NCBI GenBank assembly: GCA_003254905.1
Contig: QANU01007800.1
Span: forward strand, 125,225 to 189,224
From: Nissolia schottii
Lineage: Eukaryota > Streptophyta > Magnoliopsida > Fabales > Fabaceae
DNA length: 64,000 bases
Direction of reading: 5' to 3'
Positions 22,009-32,725 of this stretch are shown here, piece by piece (the first letter of the stretch is position 1; every line of letters starts with the position of its first letter). Below the pieces are notes generated by a model. The model was not told where the DNA came from, did no database searches, and was given only the letters and a program-made list of their open reading frames with translations. The translations under genes were made by a program, and so were the position numbers.

Positions 22009-22796
22009 TCTAAAGGTACAGGTGGAACTCGCAAAACGTCAATTTTTTTTTTCCTTTGGGAACATTTCTCAAGGGCCAGGGTGACGAAAGGTGGGGGTCA
22101 TTGACAATCTCCTTCAAAATTTGAGAGGGAGTTATTGTTAATTCAAACCAATTTTGAAATTTACCAGATTTTGGGGGGTACCGGTCCGTCTTTGGTTGGT
22201 CTTGGTTCGGTTTGCCAGGTGGCTTGAAATCTTTCCTTTGTAGGGCTTTTCTTTGCTCTTCTCTATTGATGTGCACTTCTGTTCTTTGGTTAAATTCTTT
22301 GAGTGTCTTTGGCTCTTGCCCAAGGACTTCTTTTGAGAATGGAGTCCCTGGGTGGACACCAAAAGAACGTGCCATCAATTTATGTTCAAATGTGATGTTT
22401 TCCACCAGGTTCACTTCCTTTGCAAAATGCTCTAAGTAACTGCGCCGCGGTTTTTTTCTCACCAGTTGATACCCAAGAGGCCAATGACTATCTTGGGCTT
22501 CCTTTTACTTGAGGTGAATTGTAGCACAAATTTTTGGGAAAGGTCTTCAAAGCTTCTAATTGACCTTTTCGGAAGGAAGAACAACCACTTCTCTGTTGGT
22601 CCTATGAAAGTTAGCGGGAATGCTCTGCAAAGTATGGCATCGGGTGCTTGCATCGGCTAAGTCTTAGACTTGGATATTGTGAGCTATTCTTATGGATCGG
22701 AGGTTCTGTCGTAGGCTTTTGCAGTCTGGCGAAGCATGAAATTTTTAGGCGAGTTAACGCAAAAAAAATCTCATCAGAGAATGGGCTATCGTTCAC
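22009..22796 (-). pseudogene. gag: Host gag, N-terminal and capsid part (minus strand)
   Basis: The minus-strand reading has the standard retrotransposon gag domain: a start resembling KAYDRTSDPWEHL, then APDAILCRAFPLTFIGPTEK, SIRSFEDLSQKFVLQF and, after a frameshift near 22460, the FNQRTEVHINREEQRKA and LTITPSQILKEI segments, ending at CEFH, the first half of a zinc finger. This resembles gag of the Tat/Ogre-like Ty3 group. The SIRE-like LTR and elements C and D are inserted downstream in the same gene. It is the oldest element recognised on this side. Confidence 0.8.
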
Positions 22797-24931
22797 GAGG
22801 GATCCCCCATTCCGTGGTCGCCCACGTGAGCCTCGGGTTGGGTTTAAGTGGATGAAACCTTTAGAGTCTAAGTCCCAGGCTTGTCTTAGAGAGTTTTTGT
22901 GTCGGTTGGGCCGCTCACATTTAAGAATGTCAGGTTAGGACTAGGGACTGTGGTCAAGGAGGGCTTCTATGTCATTGCTCAGGGGAAGAAGTCATGTTGG
23001 ATCTTCTCTGCCTCAGGGCTAGGGACAGGGTCTTCTCCATGTTCCTTCAACAGGGGGTAAGGGACCTTTCCCGAGCTTGGGGCCTGTGGTGGTTTGCGTG
23101 CCGCAGAGCAGTTGGTCTCCGATTAGCCCCCTTTTCTCTCGGTCAAATCACTCATTTTTCTTTAGTTTGTCTCTTCACTCTAAATCTTTGAGATGTTATT
23201 CTTGTCATTTGATGAGGTCTTGGAGTCTGAGGATAACTTTGTGGAGGTTTATGTCATTCCGGAAATTTGATGGGATGTGTTGACCATTAGGTTCCTGAAG
23301 ATTTACTTCGTTTTCCCCTGTTATAGACGTTAGTAGTCCATCCCGAGGATCAAGTTCATGGTGCTGCGGGTTCCCAAATTTTTCTTGAGGTATCCCTTGC
23401 CAGTCTTAGGAAGGGGGTTTGTAGCGATGTTGTTGGTTTCCATCAGAGCACCTGTAGAAGGGGTAATCTGAAACTTATGAGATAGTATCAAATTCCCCAC
23501 AGACAATGCCAAAGTTCGCGAGTAATTCATATAGGGAATGAATTTACCTGAACACGAGTAGAGGGTAAGGAAGGAGCCTGAGGACTGAGCCGCACTATGC
23601 TTTCAGACATGAAATTCGGTGCACCCTCAACGAGCTGAGATATGCTGGACCAGTGAGCATCGGTTCCTTTGAGGCTGATCACCTCAGGCTTCGCAGGTGT
23701 CATTGGACAGCCATATCGCCTGGAAGAGACGATGCGCGACGCTGCTTATGATTGAGGGTTTTGTAGGTTCTCCGAGGGGTCGCGAGTGACGACGGACCAC
23801 CGAAACCCTGGAAATATGGCAAATAGGACATTAAATCGAGCTACCGCATAGCCGAGATGAGCCGATGGACTACCAGGGGTAAGGAGACCAAGGGAGAAGT
23901 ATATGCGAGTCCCCTGGAGAAGAAGGGAGCAGGGGGAAAAGGAAGGAAGAGTGTCCCAAACACTTAGGGAGGAAACTTCAGGATTCACTCGAATGCATCA
24001 TTCGAATGCTTTACAAACAGATGTGCATTCAAATGCATGCAGGGGGCGCATTCGAATGACTTCAGTAGAATTGCTAGAATTGCAAAGTATTTTGCATTTC
24101 TGCATTCCGTGGCACCCTGACACCTCCCAATCCTAGTTCCACCTCTCATTTTGGATCGGAATCCTAGGAGCTTGGTAGCAAACCCCTTCGATTTCTCGAA
24201 TTCACCCCGCACTGGGAAAGCTTGATTATTGTGGGATCCTAGCCGTTTAAAGGTGATTTTGGCCGAATTTTTGACTTCGGCTTGGCCATCCACACTGTTT
24301 TGGCCTGGGTATAGTACCGGACCTGACCGTGAGCTGTTACGGCCGTGACGTCCACGAGAGACCCCTAAACGCCCCGTAGTAAGGCTAAAACGCATGCACG
24401 CGCATAACTGTTGCAAGATAGGTTAAATCCAGCTATATGGTCTCTGTTCAACTTCCAATAGGTTTGTCGGGACTAGCAGAGGGTTAGTAGGGAGCTGGTA
24501 CCCCCAAAATGACCATTTTGCCCCTGAACCCCAAATTGGCGAAAACGCCTGCATAACCTTGAATCTTCCCTTCATTTCACGAAATGAGATCCAATTCCCC
24601 TTATCCTCTCCCTAGTCACTAGTCGTAGGTACCAACGAGAGGTAGGAAGCTGTCTGAAACCCGAAATTATCGCGTATGGACGAGAATGCCCTCAAAGCGC
24701 ATAGATGAGCTATAAAACGTGCTTTTAAAATACATCAACAACGATTGAGATAAAGAGGGGGAACATAACTATTGTATTAATAATTAGCCGCATAATTACA
24801 TCGGTTAGAAGCCAACCATACCCGTTACAAGAAAATTCCCAAAAAGCCCCTAACTCATATTAATTACAAAATGCCCTTAAAGCTAATATGTGTAATACTA
24901 AGCTATCTAAGCCCTAAAAGCCCTAAGAGCT
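22797..24931. other. Degenerate transposon-like sequence, no gene recognised
   Basis: No intact frame. A minus-strand stretch at 23330-23530 ends NLILGMDY, which resembles the end of a Ty3 protease domain, but the support is weak. Three CATTCGAATG-type palindromes lie at 23981-24062, like those at 34451-34590 and 42000-42135. The remainder (24100-24930) looks like old LTR or leader sequence; nothing specific is seen. Confidence 0.4.
23981..24062. repeat. CATTCGAATG palindrome cluster
   Basis: Two CATTCGAATG copies (about 24000 and 24049), plus ACTCGAATGC and CATTCAAATG variants within 80 bp. The 10-mer is a perfect palindrome. Similar clusters are at 34462-34590 and about 42000-42135. Confidence 0.7.
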
Positions 24932-26266
24932 CTACTCTGCCTCCTCAAGATCAGGCGCCGGATCCTCGTCCATAGCTGACAGAGCATGACCAAAGGCAGA
25001 TGCACCTCCTGTAGGACCCCCGGATCGCACCCACCCCAAGTTAGTATAAACTGCACTAAGGTCTTGGCCCAGCTGGAGCACGTTGCGGTTTGTCTACATC
25101 ACCAGCTACTCGAGGTAGTCAAGGCATGACATATCCACGGTCAAAGCATCAAATCGACTCATCAATAGGTCTATCTGGGACTGTGAGAGGCCAAGTGTAG
25201 GTGTAGGCTCCACGGAGGTTGAGGCGACAACTGTCGGATCTGCACAGGTGGAAGGAGCTGAAGGAGAGGAGGGAGCAGCCCTTTTTCTTGCACGGCCACC
25301 CTAGGGCACATCATAAGCCAACCGATTATCGTCGGTAAGCGAGATGTGCATCTTGGCTAAGCAGCCAAAGTCAATCTCCCAGGTGACCTTAGGAGACCAC
25401 TTCAGTTTGTCTGCAAGCAGAGTAAGCACACAAAAGCTTGAGTTAAAGCATTCTTGTAAGAAAGTAATAAGGAAATGAAAGGCACAAAAGAGAAATCGAC
25501 AGTAGATATACCTGCCACGGGAACCTGAAAATGATGGAAGAGCTAGGTGATCTGCACGACGTAGGGAAGTGCGTTGCCCCGGATGCGCGCTTGGCCCATA
25601 CGCTGCATGACATAGAGTGCCCAGTTGAGCTCGTGGCCTTCGGCCAGGGCCCACAGCACCAGACAGTCGTCCCTCGTCATCACCATATTGTTCCCGTTCC
25701 TCGGGACAAGGGTATGAGTGAGGAGGTAGTGGTAGATCCTCTGCTCTACTAGTAGGTCACTCACTTGGGGCCTATTCTTGGCGCTCTTGATGCCGGAGTG
25801 GCCGATGACGCCTAAGGCCATATCCTTCCCGAAAAGAATCCCGACCGAGTTGAAGGCCCACTCCGAGAGATCAGAGGCGAGGTTGTTCACCGTCCCCGGA
25901 AGCTCAAGTACGGCCCCGAATTGCTCCAAGGATAGCTCTATCAGGATGCCACATACTTCTGATGTGAGCACATCGCCAATGATCCGCATGTTGCTGTAAA
26001 AGATGTAGACCAAGTGCGGGTACACGGGGTGACTGAAACTCACGAACCCCAGGAGATCAGCTGAGTCGAGGAAGGTCAGGATATCCCTCGACGCCTCATC
26101 AAAGGTAGCATGGTCAAGAATCTTAGGCTCCATGACAGCCCGCTCCTTGAAATTTGCTTCAAAATTGCGCCATTGCACGTTGGTGGAGAACCAATGGGGG
26201 AATGTCCCTTGGAGGAGGAGACTCAGGGTTCTTGGACCTAGAAGGGCCACCGGTGCGTTGGGTCAT
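24932..26266 (-). pseudogene. Transposon-associated protein gene (PF20167-like), two exons, decayed
   Basis: Complement of exon 1 (26266-25512) and exon 2 (25410-24932), with a GT/AG intron at 25511-25411 that keeps the frame. Start ATG at 26266. The body (RNFEANFKERAVMEPKILD, YPHLVYIFYSNM, LTSEVCGILIELSLEQFGAVLELP, then a HYLLTHTLVPR segment) matches my recollection of the 'putative plant transposon protein' family found in Ty3 elements; function unknown. The C-terminus is a Ser/Pro and coiled linker ending DEDPAPDLEEAE. Defects: a frameshift near 26196 and four in-frame TAG codons, each at a place where CAG would keep the frame. Element F sits 265 bp upstream. Confidence 0.7.
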
Positions 26267-26530
26267 GGTGGTGGAATAGGGCGGTTTCGATTTCAGAAAG
26301 GGAGGAGAGTAAGGATTCGGAGTGGAGAGCAGAGAAGAGAGAAATCAGAGGGAAATTGAGGGGAAAATGAGGGGGAAAGCTTAGGGCACAAGAGGGAGAG
26401 TGGGAAATGGCAAGGAATTGAAGTGGAAAGCAAGAGATAGTGGTTGTAGCTCTGCTAGGGTTTCGCCGTGGTAGGAGGGAGGAAGAGACAGATGAGGGAA
26501 AAAGAAAGAAAAGCATTTAAAACGGCTTCG

Positions 26531-28339
26531 TGATAAGTGAAGCTTACACCCTATTTTACTATCCTATAAATGAACAAATGCATACTAAAAATGTGTGGTT
26601 TTAACACTTAATTGATGTGTTTTGCATATTATCCCTTTTAGTGAGGAATTAAGGAAAACGGCAAGTTTAAGTATTATTTTATTCTTAGTATTAAATATTT
26701 CTTTTGTAGTTTTCTATTTTGGATTTCAGGAAATAAAGGTGTAAGAAGATCATTGAAGATGTGAAGAGAAGATTTGGACCAATGAATGCAAGATCAAATT
26801 CAAATCCAAAAAGATTTGGTTAAAAGATGAGTTGAGGATTTTTAACATTGACTTTGCCATCAATTTTGAGCCACGATGGAGATTGAATCTCGATTTGACG
26901 TCAACTACAAAATTGTAGCTCTATCTCTTAGCTTTAAGTGGAAATTTGAATCACCTCAATCAGAGGTCTGTAGCCGAAGATATTGCAGTTTTACTGACTA
27001 CTGTGCAAGTCAGTCCGCTGAGCGCCCGCCGAGCAGCCAGAATTCTAGAAACCGCCTCCAGCCTGGCGCCAGCTCAAAACCGCGTAGCCGCCAAGCTTGA
27101 CTCCACCGCTCAGCGGTGGCACTAAACCGCTGAGCGGTCCCGACGAGCCTTGGCCTATAAATAGGTGGCCAAGGCATTTCCTTAAGGTATTCTTCCCTCA
27201 TCCTCTTCCAACCTCTCCCTAAGCTCTCCTAGGCCAAAAGCCTTCCTTTTTCCTTCCATATTCTTCACTTTTTACATTTTATTTCAAAGCACTTAGGCTA
27301 TGTTAAAGTGCTTTGTTTTCTTCAAAACTTGTAACGAAGTTCTGCCGAATTAATTCCAGGTTCTATTGTTTCATTTCTTCTTGCCATCTACTCTTTCATT
27401 CTCTTTATTTACTCTTTCTTACTTTTCGTTTGCTTTAATCTTCCATCGCTATTTACATCCTTCTATTTCTTTATTTACTTCTTTGTTTCTCTTTACTTAC
27501 TTTATGTTTATTTACTCTTTCTATTTTCTTTTCCTTTACTTTTATCTTTTGTTTTATTTCTTTCTATTTTCATTTACTCTTGCTTTATCATTTACTTTTT
27601 CCATTGTCATTTATTTTTCCTTTCTTTTTACCTACTCTTTCTTTCTCTTTATTTACTTTGAGTTTTAATCCTCCAACCATGGAGGAGTAGTTTCTTAATA
27701 TATTGTATGCGGTAACTCAAGATTAAGATTAATTTGAGGTCGTGCGCTTAAAGAATATTCATGACTTCATGACTCGTTCCACCTTAATTAATGACATAGC
27801 GATTGCACGTTAATGGTTAAGGTTAAATATAAGTTAATGAATCTTGACGATTGTAGGATTTATTAACTATGATTAAGGAACTTTTGGAGAACTAATCAGA
27901 TTTGATTAGATTGTGCAATTGGTACTTAATATGGGTTTTAATGCTGAGATCTTGGTTTTAATACCTATATTAACACATGCTTTAGGAATTGAAGATCGTA
28001 GTTTCTCAAGTAAATTGCATATTAGTTAGAGATTTCAACTAATAAACAACATCTCCTTTCATGGATAATTAATCAGGAACCGATGAGAATTAATCTTTAA
28101 TCTCGAACGTCGTACGCAGGATATTACCTTTATTATTATTGTTTTAATCTCGTTTTAATTACTTTCAAGTTATCAACAAACAAAACCCCCCGATTTACTT
28201 AAATATTGATTTGGTTCTAAATTGCTTCTTTGGGAAACGACCTAGGTTAACCCCCTTTACTACGTTCTCGAAGTTTACTTGGTTTATAAATTATTATTTG
28301 GCCGCGCACTAAAATCTAACGACGTTTTGGTGCTCGTCA
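26531..28339 (+). repeat. Element F 5' LTR
   Basis: 1809 bp, starts TGATAAGTGAAGC. U3 holds a reduced CGCTGAGCG array (27014-27138), TATAAATAG at 27156-27164, and a TTTACTTT-type pyrimidine-rich leader. Ends GTCA, five bases before the PBS. Confidence 0.9.
27014..27164 (+). promoter_or_regulatory. LTR promoter of element F (5' copy)
   Basis: Motifs CCGCTGAGCG, CCGCCGAGC, CCGCTCAGCGG and, last, CCGCTGAGCGG, with the palindrome CTGGCGCCAG (about 27063) between them. TATAAATAG follows 18 bp after the last motif. The 3' LTR has lost this TATA segment. Confidence 0.65.
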
Positions 28340-28343
28340 AATT

Positions 28344-28361
28344 TGGCGCCGTTGCCGGGGA
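28344..28361 (+). other. Primer binding site of element F
   Basis: TGGCGCCGTTGCCGGGGA, identical to the site in element C, five bases after the 5' LTR. Confidence 0.85.
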
Positions 28362-28447
28362 AGCAATTTAGCCAAACTCTTTTCTTCTCTCTCCATTTCT
28401 TTTTCCTTTTTGTTGTTTAAGTTTGTCCCTAAAATGTGCTATCATGT

Positions 28448-30078
28448 TCATAAGTGCCCAATTTACACAAAATTGACGTATCAAAATGGCACTTATCTGT
28501 TATGTTTTTAACGAATTATCTAATGAATTCTCCTTATTTTGTAGGTTTTAAATATATTTTGAAGAATGAATGCAAGTAGTTTAATTGAATAATAATCCCA
28601 TGAAGAAGGGAAGAAAAGGGCAGAATTGGAAAAAGAGCTTAAAAAGAAGATTCTGGACGAAGGCATCGCTCAGCGAGGGACATTAATCGCTCAGCGCTTA
28701 AAGAGTAATCGCTCAGCGATTTTACCTGTATCATTCAGCGAACTTAAGTCGGCAAGCCACTTGCACCGGCGCCATCATTAAGCCAGCTGGAGCCAACAGG
28801 GACCAGCCAATCACAGAGTGCCACATCAGCGCCGTCCTGCAAAAAGCTGCCAAGCATTTAATGAAGATGCGTACAAGTACAATCGCTCAGCGATTTAACG
28901 CCGCCGCCCAGCGATAAAAGCTTGATCGCTCAGCGATCGTACCAAAATCGCTGAGCGACGGAGACCAAATTTTGCCTATAAATAGAGGAGGCCGAGGCTC
29001 ATTCAATCCATCTCTTCTCCCCCTCCATTCTTCACTTCTTTTACACATTTCCTTTGTACTTTGAAGCTTAGTTTAGTTTAGGTTAGGTTAGGAAAAAAGA
29101 CGAGGCTTGTGAAGGAGCCGGAGATCGAGGAAGCTTGGCGAAGCCATGGCCATGATAGCGTGAGGACGTGTCATGGTAAGTGCCTAAACCTTGCCTCCGA
29201 GATTCTCTTGTAAGATGGGTTCCTAACCCTCTTTTTGTTAGGATTTTGATTACCATTGTAGTTTGCTTGTATCCATGTAACTATTAAATATGAAACTATC
29301 CTTTTTCTATGATTTGCTTGAATGGTTTTATTCTTAATGCTAGTTTTGTTTAATGTCTTGATTCTGGATTTGGGATTTAGTTACATGAACGAAAATTATG
29401 CTAATTAAATCATAACTAAGTTAAGATCAATGTCATTATGCTTAACTAGATCCTAGGCTTGAACATTGTGAACGAAAGTTACAATCATTAGAGTCTGACC
29501 TAAACCATTTCATCTAACCTTGTTACCGTAACTGGAATAAAGGTTAGCCGTTTTAACATCTAAATTAATGCTGGCATACTTTGTTAAGCTCGTGTGCGAG
29601 AGTGACAGTTTAACAAGGGAAACCTGTGATCTTGTCATGCGCGAAAGTGATGACAAGTTAAGAACTGGTGGCGGGCAATCAAACGATAGTTCTATGCAAT
29701 AAGTAACTCGAAGCATGAAACTATGATGTGATTAAAATTCCCAACAAGCTCCGAAACTACCTCTGATCTGTTTCCTATTTTAATTTATTGTCTTTTATTT
29801 ATTTAGTATTTAAATATAAATCAAATCACAAATCTTTCACCTCATTGTTTAATTAAACGAATTCAAGAACGGTATTTTTACAACTCCCTGTGGGATCGAC
29901 CATACCCTATACTGCAAACGGATTCCTTTGGAATCTGAAAGCCGTAAAGTAGGTATGAATATAAATATTTAATTTGAACGACAAAAGCGCAGACAAACTT
30001 TCTAAGAGATTGGCATGGTTGTGACAAAACCTAGAGCTATGTCAAGATCCTAGAAAGTGGTTAAAAAGGCTTTCATCA
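28448..30078 (+). mobile_element. Solo LTR G (A/B/C family) inside element F
   Basis: Starts TCATAAGTGCCC (family TGATAAGTGCCC with one change) and ends TTTCATCA. Flanked by CATGT (28443-28447) and CATGC (30079-30083). 1631 bp with no internal sequence. CGCTCAGCG array 28664-28965, TATAAATAG from 28977, GTAAGT splice-like site 29176-29181. Confidence 0.88.
28664..28985 (+). promoter_or_regulatory. LTR promoter of solo LTR G
   Basis: Array of C-centred CGCTCAGCG motifs in two blocks, last motif G-centred (ATCGCTGAGCGAC), TATAAATAG starting at 28977. Complete and apparently intact. Confidence 0.7.
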
Positions 30079-30137
30079 CATGCACGCTAACAATTTTTCT
30101 AGTTCGCAGTGGTCTAGTGTTCCTTGTTTTTCAGGTG

Positions 30138-31296
30138 ATGGCGCGGATTCTGATAGCGTTCAACAAGGTATCACCAGAGGAAGGAGGAACTGGAAAGATT
30201 ACCTGAAGACACCATTTGGGAGATATTGCAGACATTGCCTTACAATTTTTCCGAGTTATCTGAACAAGAATGGGAAGACTACTTGAGCCATTATGGGGTG
30301 ATGACATCACCATTCTATCCCTACCAACTATACCCCGAGCCTTACTCATGTTCCCCCTGTCCTACCGAAACACATCCACCACCACCACATGAACCTCCAC
30401 CATACCCATATGACTCATACCCACCATATCCTTATTCACCAGAGCCCACATATTACCAACCCTCATACCAACATTTCCCTTGCCAACAACAAACTCAAAA
30501 CCTTTCCCAAGATCAGCGGGCAATGTTGTTAGAGGAAATAATGAATGGGGTGAATGAGGTGCGTGCTGATTTGCAAAGGTTGAGAGAACCCATGGTTACA
30601 TCTGGTGGGTACCAGGAGAACATCTACCCAAATAATGAGGTCATGTACGAAACCCCACCCCTTGACATCATTGATGTGGATGAGTCTTCAAAAGTTTCGG
30701 TAGAAGAGTTACACCAACTTGTCACTCGTAATGATGAGTCTGACACAGAGGTGGTGTTAGAGGAGCCACAACCGGAGGAAGAAGCACATATCACTTGTGT
30801 TATTCCTAGTATGGTAGAGGTGCTAGTTGAGCCTGTCATTTTACCTAAATTCCCCTTGTCTACTCCGTTATTCCCATCATCCCCTCTTCTAGCCTATCAG
30901 TTACCACCACTCGAGCTGGCCCCTAAGGCACATGTTCCTTCCCTCGGACCATGTGAGCATGGTCAATTGGAAACTGATGGCCAATTGCGGACCTTATGTG
31001 AAGGGCTTGGAGACTTTCTTCTTGCTACTAGGGGAAAGTTAGACCATGTACAGGGACAGTTCAAGAAGCTTCCTAGTAGGAACCTTCATCCACCCCCACT
31101 TGGAGTGATTAACTGCTGGATGACCAAGCCAAGGCGAAGGCTCAACGCTTCACGGCATCGATGGAAGATCTCAATGCTTGGCTCTCAAAAGAAACATGGT
31201 TTCCAGGGCCATGACATGACTCATATGCTATGGGATCTAGGTGGAGGCTACCGCACCAAACTTTGGTGGATGTTATTTGGACCAGTTCAAACATGA
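30138..31296 (+). CDS. Proline-rich ORF of element F, function unknown
   Basis: The open frame ends at 31296. It can be read upstream to about 30160 (RKEELERLPEDTIWEIL precedes the first convenient initiation codon). An ATG at 30138 is in another frame, so the true start is unclear or there is a frameshift. Composition: N-terminal acidic/aromatic part (SEQEWEDYLSHYG), a Pro/Tyr-rich stretch with PPYPYDSYPPYPY, then an acidic part (EEPQPEEEAH), and a less ordered C-terminus. No zinc knuckle, protease or RT motif is visible. Its position just after the leader and before the post-coding hairpin suggests it replaces gag, but this is inference. Confidence 0.55.
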
Positions 31297-32725
31297 TCCT
31301 CCATGACCAACAACGAAGTTGCTATCAACGTCCAACTTAAGGACGATAAACAAAAGTGTTGGGTGGGAGACAACCCACCGTTTGTGAGCTTTTCTTTACT
31401 TTTCTCTTATTCATCTGTTTTATCTTTTCTTTCTTGCCCTGTTTTGTGCATCAAAGCTACTACAATCCTTAAAGTGTGGGGTGGGGAAGTTAAGAGTTTT
31501 AACTGTGCATCTTTTCTGCAATTTCATGAATTAGGTATAATTTAGACTAGTGAATGATTGATTTGTGCAATGTGAATTGATGTGGGTGATTGTAGTAATG
31601 AACATTTTATAAATCTTGGCATGATTTAATCAATTGGATAATATACCTGGTAAGCTTTTGAGCCATTTATAGGAAAGCAACCTTACATGCTATTCCTTTC
31701 TTTGTTGTGTGTACACTCACTAGTTTTCCAGTCCAAAACTTGCCTGATTCTTTGCATTACACTTTTACCTTTGTATGTGACATGTGATATGATTGAGGCA
31801 TTTCTTGTACATTTAGCTTACATATCTATATAAGCCTACCTTGAATATTTAACCCTTGATAACCCCTTTGAGCCTTGAACCCTTTTATTGATTGATTAGC
31901 ACATTACAAGCCATTTAACCTAGAAAAACCATGACATACCTCGCTTTAAGGCTTAGGAGAATTGTGGTCCATCTGTTCATATGTGCTAAACAATAAAGTG
32001 TGGGGTTACATGAGGCCATGTACCATTCAAATAGGGGGGAGAGCGGCCATAAAAAAAATAAAAAAAATTGAAAAAACAACCAAATTAGCACCAACAAAAG
32101 TGCTCCCCTAACCCATGAAGTAAGCAGTGACAAGAAAAGTCAATGAAGATCAAGGTCCTTGCACCATTGCTTAAGCACATATGCCATGAATTCTACTAAG
32201 TCTTAAGCTAACCTCCTGGCCATATGATATCCCACCTTGACCTTGACCCCATTACGACCTGTAAAAGACCTCTTGATGTATGTCATATATATTTGGTAAT
32301 CCCTGATGCTTAGAAGAAAGTCAAGCCTATAGAGGCGACTCTAGTGCAGTGTTTGAGAGAGCATTAAATAAACCTATACACTTTGTGTGACGAGTGACAC
32401 ACACTAACCTGTGAGGCCTAATTAATTTTAACATGCCTTGACTTATTCTTTGTTCATGATTGATATGCCAAGGAAATTACTTTCAATGCACAATGATATC
32501 ATCTTTTGTCTAAATGTACTTTAATTTTTATATTGTCATGTATTTTGCAGAGTTTCTTGGTAATTAGTGAGTCGGCTTAAGTGCCTCCCTGAGTTTCGCG
32601 GCTTTGTAGGGGGATGTAAATAGTGTCGCCGCACCAAAAAGAATTTTCATTGTTTTCACTTTTAGCTTGCTTGAAATCTTAGTTTCTTGCATGAGGACAT
32701 CCAATTGTTCAAGTGTGGGGTAATT
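31297..32725 (+). other. Element F 3' non-coding region with polypurine tract
   Basis: Collinear with element D 9722-11184. Contains the inverted repeat TTGGGTGGGAGACAACCCAC (31359-31378) after GGACGATAAACAAAAGTG, and ends AAGTGTGGGGTAATT before the 3' LTR. No coding frame. Confidence 0.75.
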
